This document shows positions 46,255 through 55,670 of a DNA stretch of 64,000 nt, piece after piece. The stretch comes from Bacteroidales bacterium UBA5507. GTDB taxonomy: Bacteria > Bacteroidota > Bacteroidia > Bacteroidales > Lentimicrobiaceae. Location: the NCBI GenBank assembly GCA_002426195.1, contig DIOT01000027.1, positions 80,232 to 144,231 of the forward strand, in the 5' to 3' direction. The translations under genes were made by a program, and so were the position numbers. Below the pieces are notes generated by a model. That model was not told the origin of the DNA. It did no database searches and worked only from the letters and a program-made list of their open reading frames with translations. Each line of letters starts with the position of its first letter. Positions within the stretch are counted from its first letter, which is position 1.

Positions 46255-47595
46255 ATGAATATAATTATTGCCGGAGACGGCGAAGTTGGATTCCATCTGG
46301 CCAAGATGCTTTCAGGAGAGAATCACAACATTACAATAGTCGACCCACATCAGGAGTTGCTTAAGCTTATTGAAACTCATACTGATTTATTGACTATTAC
46401 AGGTGATTCCGCTTCAATAGAAGTGCTTGAGCAAGCTAATATTCGCAAGGCTGACCTTTTGATTTCGGTTGTTCACGACGAAAAAATAAATATAACTACC
46501 TGTGCAATCGGTAAAAAGCTGGGAGCCAGGAGAACCATTGCTCGTATAAATAATGTTGAATACCTGACTAACGAGAATCGTGAGTTAATGAGATCTTTGG
46601 GCATCGATTCTATGGTATGCCCTGAGAGGATTGCATCAAAGGAAATTGTGAAACTCATTAAACAGCCTGCAGCGACTGAAATTTTCGACTTCACTGATAA
46701 TAAGATGTCGATGTTACTGTTCAAGCTTGATGAAAAGGCAAAGGTGCTGAATAAGACTCTTAATCAGATTGCTACAGAAAATCCTAGACTTGATTTCAGA
46801 GCAGTAGCTATTCATCGCAACAATAAGACTATTATACCTAAAGGTGATGATTCATTTAAGCTGGGTGACCTGGCATATGTGATAACCAAGTCGGGGGCAA
46901 TTGATATGCTGCTTGGTTTGGCCGGAAAGGAACCGGTTGATATAAGGAATGTGATGATAGTCGGTGGTGGAAGAATCGGACAGAAGACGGCACAGTTGCT
47001 TGAGAAAGAGATGAATGTAAAGCTCATTGAGATTGATAAGGAAAGAGCTTTCAATCTGATTGATGAACTTGAGAGAACTCTTATAATCAATGCAGATGCA
47101 AGAGATCAGGATTTGCTGGAAGATGAGGGCATACGCAACATGGATGCATTTATTGCAGTTACCAATGATTATGAGACCAATATACTTACCTGCCTTCTGG
47201 CTCAGCGCTTTGGCGTTAAGAAAGTAATACCTCTTGTTGAAAACATTGACTATATTAGCATTTCGCAAAGTATAGGAATTGAAACGGTAATCAATAAGAA
47301 ACTGATCACAGCTTCATATATAGTGGGATTTACAATGAATGCAGATGTGCGTTCGACAAAAGTATTAAGCGGTGTTGAAGCAGAGGTTCTCGAATTTATG
47401 GTAAAACCGGGAGCTCCCGCAACCAAAAAGCTTATAAGGGATCTTGATATCCCACGCGATTGTATTATAGGGGGAGTAGTAAGAGGAAATCAAAGTTATA
47501 TAGCAGTTGGGAACCTGCAGATTAAAGAAGGTGACTATGTGATCGTATTCTCATTACCTTCGGCGATAGGGAAGGTGCAGGATTTATTCGTGTAA
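46255..47595 (+). CDS. trkA: Trk potassium uptake regulatory subunit TrkA
   Basis: A 446-residue peripheral membrane regulator that binds NAD(H) and gates TrkH. It has two RCK_N/RCK_C halves: NIIIAGDGEVGFHLAKML (Rossmann motif one) with TGDSASIEVLEQA, and VMIVGGGRIGQKTAQLL (motif two) with NADARDQDLLEDEG. Start ATG 46255 has an ideal AAGGAGG site; a longer in-frame reading from 46135 would cross the dxs start and promoter region. The trkH gene follows 13 bases downstream. Confidence 0.96.
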   Translation: MNIIIAGDGEVGFHLAKMLSGENHNITIVDPHQELLKLIETHTDLLTITGDSASIEVLEQANIRKADLLISVVHDEKINITTCAIGKKLGARRTIARINNVEYLTNENRELMRSLGIDSMVCPERIASKEIVKLIKQPAATEIFDFTDNKMSMLLFKLDEKAKVLNKTLNQIATENPRLDFRAVAIHRNNKTIIPKGDDSFKLGDLAYVITKSGAIDMLLGLAGKEPVDIRNVMIVGGGRIGQKTAQLLEKEMNVKLIEIDKERAFNLIDELERTLIINADARDQDLLEDEGIRNMDAFIAVTNDYETNILTCLLAQRFGVKKVIPLVENIDYISISQSIGIETVINKKLITASYIVGFTMNADVRSTKVLSGVEAEVLEFMVKPGAPATKKLIRDLDIPRDCIIGGVVRGNQSYIAVGNLQIKEGDYVIVFSLPSAIGKVQDLFV

Positions 47596-47608
47596 GTTAG
47601 TATTCACT

Positions 47609-49108
47609 ATGAGCACTATACGCTTTTTAAATGGATCGGCAATAAAGAAAGTTCTGGGTGTCTTATTGGCAATTGAAGGATTATTTATGCTTCTGAGCCT
47701 GATTCCCTCGGTAATTTATGACCCTGAGTTTTATAATAATCTGGTTTTATTCGATCCAAAGCACGACTTCTTGCCTCTTCTGATTACTGGGATATTCACA
47801 CTTTTAACGGGTGCTGTATTATACTTTACCAACGACAAGCTTAATCCTAATAGTATTGGTAAACGCGAAGGCTATATTATTGTGACTTTCGCCTGGATAT
47901 GCATATCGTTGTTTGGAGCCTTACCTTATGTAATTGGAGGGATAACTACCTCATATGCCAGTGCGTTTTTTGAAACTATGTCAGGATTTACCACAACAGG
48001 TGCTACTGTATTCACTTATATTGAAGACATCCCGAAGGGTATTCTTTTCTGGAGAGCTCTGACTCACTGGATCGGTGGCATGGGTATTATTGTACTATCA
48101 CTTGCAGTTCTTCCAATACTCGGTATAGGCGGAATGCAGTTGTTTATCGCTGAAGTACCCGGAGTAACACCTGATAAGCTGACGCCCCGTATAACGCAGA
48201 CAGCCAAGAACCTTTGGGTTATCTACGTTGCGCTTACTATTCTTTGTACTGCATTTCTGATGTTTGGAGGTCTGAATCTTTATGATTCTCTGTGTTATGC
48301 TTTTGCAACCTTAGCAACCGGTGGATTTGGTACTAAGAATGATTCTGTTGCAAGTTTCTCCCCCTATATTCAATATGTGCTGATATTTTTCATGTTTATT
48401 GCCGGGATTAACTTTTCATTGCACTTTATGGCCTTAAAACGCAAATTCAAACAAGTGTTTTCAGATGAAGAGCTGAAGAACTACACACTTATTGTTCTTT
48501 CAGCAACAGCTATTCTTGCAATTGCTTTTTTTACAACCAGGGATTATGGCATCGAGCAAAATATAAGGGATTCTTTATTTACTGTTGTTTCAATAATAAC
48601 AACTACAGGATTCGTCAGTGAAGATTACCTTCTGTGGCCACAATATACATGGATAGTGATTTTATTATTGATGTTTATCGGTGGATGTGCCGGGTCAACC
48701 GGGGGTGGAATGAAAGTTATCAGGTTGGTTGTGTTATTTAAGAATAGTAAACTGGAACTGAAGAGAATGGTTCACCCAATGGCTCTTATTCCGGTTCGGC
48801 TGAATGGCCGTTCAATACCCCAGCCGGTTATTTTCAATGTTCTTGCTTTTTTCCTTCTATACATCTTTATATTTATCTTTGGATCATTAATCATGTCAAT
48901 GCTAGGGCTGGATTTCAATTCCTCTATAGGTGCAGTAGCAACTACACTTGGAAATTGCGGGCCTGGATTTGGAACTGTTGGACCAGTATTGGATTTTGGT
49001 GATGTGCCGACATTAGGGAAATGGGTATTATCTTTTACTATGTTACTCGGACGTCTTGAATTGTTTACCGTTTTGATTCTATTTACCTCTGCATTCTGGA
49101 ATAAGTAA
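47609..49108 (+). CDS. trkH: Trk potassium transporter TrkH
   Basis: A 499-residue membrane pore subunit for potassium uptake. The four pore-loop regions are visible: TTTGATVFT, TGGFGTKND, TTTGFVSEDY and LGNCGPGFG, each with the filter Gly, plus the HWIGGMGIIVL and GGCAGSTGGGMKV segments. About ten or more helices. It is translated with trkA (13-base gap). With kup 5 kb upstream, this window offers two potassium uptake systems with the KdpDE-like pair between. Confidence 0.96.
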   Translation: MSTIRFLNGSAIKKVLGVLLAIEGLFMLLSLIPSVIYDPEFYNNLVLFDPKHDFLPLLITGIFTLLTGAVLYFTNDKLNPNSIGKREGYIIVTFAWICISLFGALPYVIGGITTSYASAFFETMSGFTTTGATVFTYIEDIPKGILFWRALTHWIGGMGIIVLSLAVLPILGIGGMQLFIAEVPGVTPDKLTPRITQTAKNLWVIYVALTILCTAFLMFGGLNLYDSLCYAFATLATGGFGTKNDSVASFSPYIQYVLIFFMFIAGINFSLHFMALKRKFKQVFSDEELKNYTLIVLSATAILAIAFFTTRDYGIEQNIRDSLFTVVSIITTTGFVSEDYLLWPQYTWIVILLLMFIGGCAGSTGGGMKVIRLVVLFKNSKLELKRMVHPMALIPVRLNGRSIPQPVIFNVLAFFLLYIFIFIFGSLIMSMLGLDFNSSIGAVATTLGNCGPGFGTVGPVLDFGDVPTLGKWVLSFTMLLGRLELFTVLILFTSAFWNK

Positions 49109-49127
49109 CGTATCCAAATATATCATA

Positions 49128-50192
49128 ATGGTGAGGAATCTGATTAAGAGAGTATTGTTTGTGCTCCTCTTAGTGGTACTTGTTTTGGTGGGAATTCTTG
49201 GCTGGTTTACACTCAGAGAGTTCAATCCCCCTCTCATTACTGATTTACAAAAAGCAGAAGGAAAGTCATCGGTTGTGGGTGATAGTCTTTCGCTGGTTAC
49301 CTGGAATATAGGTTATTTCGGTCTTGGTGAAGAAATGGACTTCTTTTATGAAGGTGGCAAGATGGTTAGACCAACCAAAGAATTGTATTTGCGATACAGG
49401 CAAGAAGCACTCATTAGGATCAGTACCTTCAAAGATGCTGATTTTATAATGTTGCAGGAAGTAGATTCAGTAGCAAAAAGAAGTTGGTACGATAATCAAT
49501 TAATAGCCATTGATTCAGTATTACCGGGTTTTACAGGAAGTTTTGGATTGAACTATGTGGCATGGGTGCCTATTCCTTTAACTGAACCAATGGGAAAAGT
49601 AAGGGCAGGATTGTCAATTTACAGTAAGTTGGTACCCCTTTCTGCAAAAAGGATTTCGTTTGAGTCGTCGTACGAATGGCCAATCAGGTTATTTCAATTA
49701 AAACGATGTTTTGTGGAGCAACGGTATATGACAAAAACCGGGAAGGAACTTGTTGTCATAAATACCCACAACTCTGCATTTGACGATGCAACAGAACTTA
49801 GGGAAAAGGAACTTAGCACATTGAAAGAGCTAATTGTTGAAGAATACCGGAAAGGTAACTATGTTATTATTGGGGGTGACTGGAACCAGAATCCTCCACC
49901 CTTCGACACAACAAAAGTGCTTTCACACTATAATCCCAGGTTAATAGAACATGGAATTCCTGATGACTTCATACCTTCTGACTGGGTATATGCTTTTGAT
50001 CCTGAACACACTACCAACCGTGATGTGCGTACTCCTTATAAAGAAGGTATTACAAAATCATCTCTGATTGATTTCTTTGTTTTATCACCCAACATTAAGC
50101 TTGTGGAAGTGAAAACCATCCCTACAGGTTTCCGAGAGACAGACCATCAACCGGTGACTATTAAAGTGATTTTACGTCCTGGTCAACCATAA
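49128..50192 (+). CDS. Membrane-anchored endonuclease/exonuclease/phosphatase-family protein
   Basis: A 354-residue EEP-fold protein. One N-terminal helix (~8-28) anchors it, with the catalytic domain outside. Catalytic motifs: LVTWNIGYFG (Asn), MLQEVD (metal-binding Glu), VINTHNSAF (His), IGGDWNQNPP (Asp, Asn) and TDHQPVTIK (terminal Asp-His). Metal-dependent phosphodiester or phosphate hydrolysis is expected; substrates in this family range from DNA to sphingolipids and inositol phosphates, and the anchor argues for a periplasmic substrate. The start is 19 bases after trkH. Its last 32 bases overlap the convergent hemW gene. Confidence 0.85.
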   Translation: MVRNLIKRVLFVLLLVVLVLVGILGWFTLREFNPPLITDLQKAEGKSSVVGDSLSLVTWNIGYFGLGEEMDFFYEGGKMVRPTKELYLRYRQEALIRISTFKDADFIMLQEVDSVAKRSWYDNQLIAIDSVLPGFTGSFGLNYVAWVPIPLTEPMGKVRAGLSIYSKLVPLSAKRISFESSYEWPIRLFQLKRCFVEQRYMTKTGKELVVINTHNSAFDDATELREKELSTLKELIVEEYRKGNYVIIGGDWNQNPPPFDTTKVLSHYNPRLIEHGIPDDFIPSDWVYAFDPEHTTNRDVRTPYKEGITKSSLIDFFVLSPNIKLVEVKTIPTGFRETDHQPVTIKVILRPGQP

Positions 50193-51306
50193 ATAAATCA
50201 GCAGCTATTCCATCAGCCTGAAGTTTGCCTTTATCGGTGAGTGTGAATTGGAAGTCGGAGGTAGACATAAGCTTTGCAGATATCCATTGTTCTGTCCGTG
50301 AAATGAAGTAATCAGCAAACGATTTTCCGAATTTAAGTTCAATTTCAGTAAGTTTACATCCCCACATAGTCCGCAATCCGGTCATTACATATTCATTGTA
50401 CTTGTCGTTTGTGCTCAGCACTTCACTTTCCTGAGGTAGTTGATTCTCAGTTATACTCTTAAGGTAGTCATTGACAGATGATACATTCCAGGATCTGGTG
50501 GAACCATCAAAGGAGTGCGCCGACGGACCAAAGCCGGCATAAGGGATTCCTTTCCAGTACGATAAGTTATGTCGTGCGAAATGACCGGGCAGGCAGAAAT
50601 TCGATATCTCGTAATGTAAATATCCCGCTTTCTTCATAAAATCCATCAATATTTCGAATTGGGCAGACGATTGGTATTCATCGACAGGTTTTAGTTTCCC
50701 TTTCTCAATCAATTGATGGAGCGGTGTTTTGGGTTCGACAGTTAAAGCATAAGCCGAAAAATGTGGAATCTCAAGACTGGTAAAGGTTTTTAAGTTCTCA
50801 ACCCAATGATTGTCATTTAATGTGGGAATACCATATATCAGGTCGATGGTTAAGTCGGGAAAACCATATTGCCTGGCTGTTTTTACACAATTAAAAGCTG
50901 TTTGGGCTGAGTGAATCCTGTTAAGGTAATTTAAATCATCCTGTCGGAACGACTGAATTCCGATGCTCAATCTGTTAATTCCCAATTTCCGCCAAAAAAG
51001 GAGGGATTCAGGAGTTATGTCATCGGGGTTGGCTTCAAGAGTAATTTCAGCATCATTCGACACATTGTAGCTTTCAAAGACTTTTTTCAGTAAATCGTTT
51101 AAAAGATCGTGGTCGATGAGTGATGGCGTTCCACCACCAAGGTAAATAGTTTCAATGGTTTGACTGTTACCTCTGCTCCTGATATTTATTTCATTACAAA
51201 TAGCATTTATCATACCGGGAACGCTCTTTGTGGATACTACAGAGAAAAAGTTGCAGTAGTTACATTTCTGACGACAATATGGTATATGAATATAGATCCC
51301 GGCCAT
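50161..51306 (-). CDS. hemW: HemW-like radical SAM heme chaperone
   Basis: A 381-residue radical SAM protein annotated in older work as oxygen-independent coproporphyrinogen oxidase-like. The cluster motif is CRQKCNYCNFF (CxxxCxxC near residue 11), followed by IYLGGGTPSLI, EANPDDIT, NRLSIGIQSF and DLIYGIPT; the C-terminal HemN domain has HYEISNF and GFGPSAHSF. HemW-type proteins bind and deliver heme; true HemN has an additional N-terminal part and second motif not seen here. Last gene of the minus-strand envelope operon. Its 3' end overlaps the EEP gene by 32 bases. Confidence 0.92.
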   Translation of the reverse strand: MAGIYIHIPYCRQKCNYCNFFSVVSTKSVPGMINAICNEINIRSRGNSQTIETIYLGGGTPSLIDHDLLNDLLKKVFESYNVSNDAEITLEANPDDITPESLLFWRKLGINRLSIGIQSFRQDDLNYLNRIHSAQTAFNCVKTARQYGFPDLTIDLIYGIPTLNDNHWVENLKTFTSLEIPHFSAYALTVEPKTPLHQLIEKGKLKPVDEYQSSAQFEILMDFMKKAGYLHYEISNFCLPGHFARHNLSYWKGIPYAGFGPSAHSFDGSTRSWNVSSVNDYLKSITENQLPQESEVLSTNDKYNEYVMTGLRTMWGCKLTEIELKFGKSFADYFISRTEQWISAKLMSTSDFQFTLTDKGKLQADGIAADLFMVDQDVKSL

Positions 51307-51385
51307 AAATTATTTGAGTTGCATTTTCATTGTTTTATCGACAATAATAATACTTTCAGCTATTTTAGTAACAGTTCTGACAGAA

Positions 51386-52327
51386 TTATTCCTTATTTCC
51401 TGTAACAACAGTAACGGCACGTGGTAAGATTTCGAATGTCATAGGAGTATAACCCAATGATTCGCCGTCGGTTTCAAGTAATAAAGCCGGTTCCGAATCA
51501 ATTTTCACCACCTGGCCTCTGAACTGCTTAACTTGTTGCAGTTTTACGAATGATCCATCATAAAGTTTAAGCACATTCCTTAAGACGGTTGTCCTGCTTA
51601 CTTTTGTGATGATTGTTATATCAAACAGACCATCATCGGGGATTGCATGAGGTGCCTGTTTCATCCCGCCACCATTAAACTGACAAATAGCAATACTTGC
51701 GCTGAATATGTGTTCATTAACAGGTTTATTGTCAATGAGGAAGTTGGTATGAACAGGTTTAAATTGCATAAGGCTGGTAAAAATATTAACCAGGTATGAT
51801 AAAGGACCGCTTTTTCCCTCACGTTTTTGTCTGTTGGTTTTATTAGCAACTTCTGCATCAAAACCAATACCTGCCATATTGATGAAGTGCCGTGTGTGCT
51901 GCCTGTCGCCCGAGGTATAGTTCACTCTTCCAACATCTTGTCGCACAGTTTTCTCTCTGGCTATTACACTTATAGCTTCCTTATAGTCATAGGGAATACT
52001 AAATGACCGTCCCCAGTCATTGCCTGTTCCTACGGGAATCATAGCAACTATAATTTCATCGGGTGCATATTTTCGTTGGGTGAATATTCCATTAATCACC
52101 TCATTTAAAGTACCGTCACCGCCAACAACTATAATTTTCCGGAAACCGGCTTCTATATATTTTCTTGATAGCTTGACAGCATGATTGGGAGCGTCAGTGA
52201 AAACACAAGTATATTCCAGACCGGCTTCAGTAAGTAATTTTGATATTTCATTCCAATCCTTTTCGCCCTTACGCCTGCCTGCATTAGGATTAATTATAAC
52301 GAACCATTCTTTACCGGTTGATTTCAT
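51386..52327 (-). CDS. Diacylglycerol/lipid kinase (YegS/BmrU family)
   Basis: A 313-residue kinase of the DAGK_cat type. The nucleotide-binding site reads VVGGDGTLNEVING (near 67), then IPVGTGNDWGRS (near 107); a C-terminal beta-domain with the FEILPRAVTVV end follows. It would phosphorylate diacylglycerol, undecaprenol, ceramide or a similar lipid; the exact lipid cannot be read from the sequence. It sits between the heptosyltransferase-like gene (18 bases upstream) and hemW (79 bases downstream), suggesting a role in recycling envelope lipids. Confidence 0.88.
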   Translation of the reverse strand: MKSTGKEWFVIINPNAGRRKGEKDWNEISKLLTEAGLEYTCVFTDAPNHAVKLSRKYIEAGFRKIIVVGGDGTLNEVINGIFTQRKYAPDEIIVAMIPVGTGNDWGRSFSIPYDYKEAISVIAREKTVRQDVGRVNYTSGDRQHTRHFINMAGIGFDAEVANKTNRQKREGKSGPLSYLVNIFTSLMQFKPVHTNFLIDNKPVNEHIFSASIAICQFNGGGMKQAPHAIPDDGLFDITIITKVSRTTVLRNVLKLYDGSFVKLQQVKQFRGQVVKIDSEPALLLETDGESLGYTPMTFEILPRAVTVVTGNKE

Positions 52328-52345
52328 TCAGCAAAATTTACCCAG

Positions 52346-53413
52346 TCAAAATATTTGTGTTGTATCAGATATAAGCATTTCGTTCAGTTTTTGTTGCACC
52401 TGATCGATAGTTATCAATTTCATACAAGTACAATTTCCTGTTTTTCTGCAATCATTGCATTCTTTATTGGCAACGATCCATGATGCATTTTCACCTATTG
52501 GGGCCCATCTGCCGGGGTGCATAGGTTTAATCGGAGGATATAATCCAATGGCGGTTCTCCCTAAAGCAGCTGCTATATGAAGCGGACCGGTTGATCCTGC
52601 AACTATTGCATCGGCAAGAGATATAAACCTGATGAATTGATGAAGGTTGAATTTGCCGGTTACATCAATAACTTCTCCGGCATTTTCAAAGAGGCCTTCA
52701 TTTCGTAACATCTCACCTTCGTCGGCAGTCCCTGTGATGAAGACTCTGCATGGCTTACCTTCCACGAAGCTCCCTGTTTGTGGTTTATTCTTCACAAGCT
52801 TTGCCGCCAATCCTGCATAGTTTGTCAATCCCCATTCACGGGCACTTCCTTTTGACCTTGGATGAAGTATTATATTATAGAAATCAGAACTGAAGTATCC
52901 ATGAAGTGGATCTTCAGGTGACATGCTTACATTAAATCCATATAATTGTGAGATTTCTTTAGTCGGGGGTACTTCATATCCATGTACTCTCTGAGCTAGT
53001 CTTATGTTTAACTGTGCTTCGTGAAGAGTGGAGTTACGTCGGGATAAGGGGACAAGCATGTTGCAGTATAACCAGTTGTATGTGCGACCTGTTGTACCTA
53101 ATCTGTTTGGGACTCCTGCTTTACAGGCCAGCTTAACAATTTCTTTTCTTGGGAAAACGTGGATAATGGTGTCTACCTGCATTGCTTTAAGTGCTTTTAC
53201 AGAATCATGCTCCTCCAATACTTTAATTTTACTCCAGTCATAGAATTGGTCGATGTGCACACATGACTTGATAATTTCTTCGGTATAAGGCATTCCAAGA
53301 AAGCTGATTTTGCTGTCTGGAAATTTCTTTCGCAGCAAGCCTGTCAGAGGGAGAGTAAGTACAACATCACCAATACTGTCGGTGCGGCTTATAAGAATAT
53401 GTTTGGGGTTCAT
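52346..53413 (-). CDS. Glycosyltransferase family 9 (ADP-heptosyltransferase-like)
   Basis: A 355-residue GT-B enzyme related to WaaC/WaaF/WaaQ. It starts HILISRTDSIGDVVLTLPL, the family's N-terminal motif, and has ILHPRSKGSAREWG and VAGSTGPLHIAAALG in the C-terminal donor-binding half. A Cys-rich insertion near the end (NKECNDCRKTGNCTCMK) could bind a metal; it is found in several Bacteroidota relatives. It likely adds a heptose or similar sugar to LPS core. It overlaps the GT2 gene by four bases. Confidence 0.9.
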   Translation of the reverse strand: MNPKHILISRTDSIGDVVLTLPLTGLLRKKFPDSKISFLGMPYTEEIIKSCVHIDQFYDWSKIKVLEEHDSVKALKAMQVDTIIHVFPRKEIVKLACKAGVPNRLGTTGRTYNWLYCNMLVPLSRRNSTLHEAQLNIRLAQRVHGYEVPPTKEISQLYGFNVSMSPEDPLHGYFSSDFYNIILHPRSKGSAREWGLTNYAGLAAKLVKNKPQTGSFVEGKPCRVFITGTADEGEMLRNEGLFENAGEVIDVTGKFNLHQFIRFISLADAIVAGSTGPLHIAAALGRTAIGLYPPIKPMHPGRWAPIGENASWIVANKECNDCRKTGNCTCMKLITIDQVQQKLNEMLISDTTQIF

Positions 53414-54180
53414 TTATCCTTACCTTTGGAATAGCGGTTAAGTTGCCGGAGTTTTACATATTTGAGGAATGTCGCGAAAGCAGATATCCGGCAAATGACT
53501 AATCCGTATAAACCATCAAGGAAACCTGCTTTAAGAAAATAATCGCGGCAAAACTTGGCTATCGGGCTAAAGATTATCGACAGTGCAGAACTTCTTTTAT
53601 TTTCCATGAAAGCTTTTTGTGCTGTCAGATCAGTAAAATGGTTAGCCTGTTTAATGTGATCAGCCACTGAATGGTATGAATAATGTAATAAATCGCCTTC
53701 GAGATGAATTACAGGTGTGCCATTGTTAAGCTTAATGGCTTCATGAATGAGTGCACCGGTCCATTGACCTGCTTCACGGTTAAAGAGTCTGATTTTCCGG
53801 TCAGGATACCAACCTCCATGGCTAATCCACTTGCCGCAGTAATTTGTGAGTCTGTTCATGCTATAAGCGGCAGCTTTCTGATGGTTCAAAACTTCAGCAA
53901 TGCTTCTTTTCAGTTCAGGTGATAATGCTTCGTCAGCATCAAGAGAAAGTATGAGAGGATTAAGGGCCAGACTATTGGCATAATTTTTAGTTTCAGCGTA
54001 CCCAAGCCATTTATGAACATAAAATCTTGCTCCGTATGACTTACAGATGGAGGGGGTGAGATCAGTAGAACCACTGTCCACTACTACAATATCATCTGCT
54101 AAATCCTCAACTGATTTAAGGCACCGTTCAATGTTCCTCTCCTCATTCAAGGTTATAATTACAACTGACAGTTTTGCCAT
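53410..54180 (-). CDS. GT2 glycosyltransferase, WaaE/KdtX-like (LPS core)
   Basis: A 256-residue enzyme. It has LSVVIITLNEERNIERCLKS, DDIVVVDSGSTD, ILSLDADEALSPEL (the DAD metal motif) and the WYPDRKIRLFNR segment characteristic of WaaE/KdtX LPS core beta-glucosyltransferases. The C-terminal region has amphipathic helices for membrane association. The downstream GT9 gene overlaps it by four bases (ATGA), so they are coupled; a shared role in LPS core or lipid-linked glycan assembly is likely. Confidence 0.9.
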   Translation of the reverse strand: MAKLSVVIITLNEERNIERCLKSVEDLADDIVVVDSGSTDLTPSICKSYGARFYVHKWLGYAETKNYANSLALNPLILSLDADEALSPELKRSIAEVLNHQKAAAYSMNRLTNYCGKWISHGGWYPDRKIRLFNREAGQWTGALIHEAIKLNNGTPVIHLEGDLLHYSYHSVADHIKQANHFTDLTAQKAFMENKRSSALSIIFSPIAKFCRDYFLKAGFLDGLYGLVICRISAFATFLKYVKLRQLNRYSKGKDK

Positions 54181-54198
54181 AATGCAAATATAAAGAAA

Positions 54199-55542
54199 TT
54201 AAGATACGGCATTTTTAACTTTTTTCCAGTGTCCCGATTTCATATAAGCATATGACAAGGTCCCGATAATCAGGAAGTAAACAAATTCTGATGTCCATAC
54301 AATGTATAGTGGCATATTAAAGGAAACGGCCAGAATATAAGCAGTAAGGAGATAAATACCTATAGTTATTACTTCGATTAGCAAAGCCACTTCAGTACGG
54401 GCAGTCCCCGAAACTGCATTAAACAGGATACTTGAAAAGGAGAAAAGGGTTAATGCTCCCATCACAACATACAATACCGGTACTGTGTCGGCTATAAGCG
54501 ACGGATCTGTTGTATAAACAGAGACTACCAGGTGTGGAATAAGAGCAAATACTGCAGTAAAACTGAGAATTATCAGGAAATTAAGGATTGATATTTTTTT
54601 AACTACAGAAAGTACATGTCGTGAATCACCTGCACCAATCATGTTACTGACCAGACTGTTGGTTGTTGAGCCAAAGGCGAATACAGGTATCATGATCACT
54701 ATGTAGATGCTACGAACGATATTTGAGACTGCCAGTGCTCTCTCACCTAATTTTTCAATTATCATAAAGAAAATGAACCATCCGATGAGTGAAAGGAAAG
54801 TCTGCATCATTATGAAAACAGAAATGTTGAATGTTTTTCTGATAATCGTCCAGTCTACAGGTCCGAAACGGAATAGATTGTACTTGTTGCGGTCAACCTT
54901 TTTAAACGTATAAATAAAGTAAAACACAGCTGCAATGCACTCGGATATGGATGAAGCTAAAGCTGCTCCTTTTATTCCCATTTCAGGCAACCCCAAATGT
55001 CCGAAGATCAATCCATAGTCGAGAATGATATTTGACCCGGCCATAATGATTGAAGCAACTGTAAGGATCCTGGTATGGGTAATTCCAATGTAAAAAGATC
55101 TTAACAAGACAACCCCAAGGGCAAAGAATATGCCAAAGATTCTGTACTTGAGGAAATCGACACTAGCCTGGTAAATCTGTGGTGACTCAATAAGTGGCTT
55201 AAGCATAAGAGGTGCAAAGAAGAAAATAATCAGGAATAAAATGACTGCAAGTCCCATCAGGAAATAGAAACTATTATCGGTAATTCTGCCTATCTCCCCA
55301 TAGTTTTTCTCTCCGTTTCGGCGGGCAATTAATATTTGTCCTCCAATGCTGAATCCAAAGCCCAGCATATATATTGAAATATAGAACAATCCGGCTATTG
55401 CCGAAGCGCCCAGTTCGATTTCGCCTACGCGACCCAGGAAGGCAGTGTCGGTGACGTTAATGGCATTCTGGGCAACAAGGCTTAAAACAATTGGGAATGA
55501 TACATTCCAAATCTTACTGTATCCGGGTAGTTTATCGCTCAT
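54199..55542 (-). CDS. MATE-family efflux transporter
   Basis: A 447-residue protein with twelve membrane helices of the MATE/MOP superfamily. N-terminal motifs are NVSFPIVLSLVAQNAINVTDTAFLG in outline (here, PIVLSLVAQNAINV followed by DTAFLGRVGEIELGA), then GQILIARRNGEKNYGEIG. It may export drugs, or, by context with the LPS-type glycosyltransferases just downstream, an envelope precursor. First gene of the minus-strand operon of five (MATE, GT2, GT9, lipid kinase, hemW). Confidence 0.9.
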   Translation of the reverse strand: MSDKLPGYSKIWNVSFPIVLSLVAQNAINVTDTAFLGRVGEIELGASAIAGLFYISIYMLGFGFSIGGQILIARRNGEKNYGEIGRITDNSFYFLMGLAVILFLIIFFFAPLMLKPLIESPQIYQASVDFLKYRIFGIFFALGVVLLRSFYIGITHTRILTVASIIMAGSNIILDYGLIFGHLGLPEMGIKGAALASSISECIAAVFYFIYTFKKVDRNKYNLFRFGPVDWTIIRKTFNISVFIMMQTFLSLIGWFIFFMIIEKLGERALAVSNIVRSIYIVIMIPVFAFGSTTNSLVSNMIGAGDSRHVLSVVKKISILNFLIILSFTAVFALIPHLVVSVYTTDPSLIADTVPVLYVVMGALTLFSFSSILFNAVSGTARTEVALLIEVITIGIYLLTAYILAVSFNMPLYIVWTSEFVYFLIIGTLSYAYMKSGHWKKVKNAVS

Positions 55543-55670
55543 AAAAAAGATGCAAATCTACATCTAATAATTAAAATGAAGATGTAAACTAAGTAAGAAC
55601 TGCAAGTATCAGAGAATATTTTAAAAATGCACTAACTTTACGGCCTGTATAATAAGCTAATCTTTTACAA

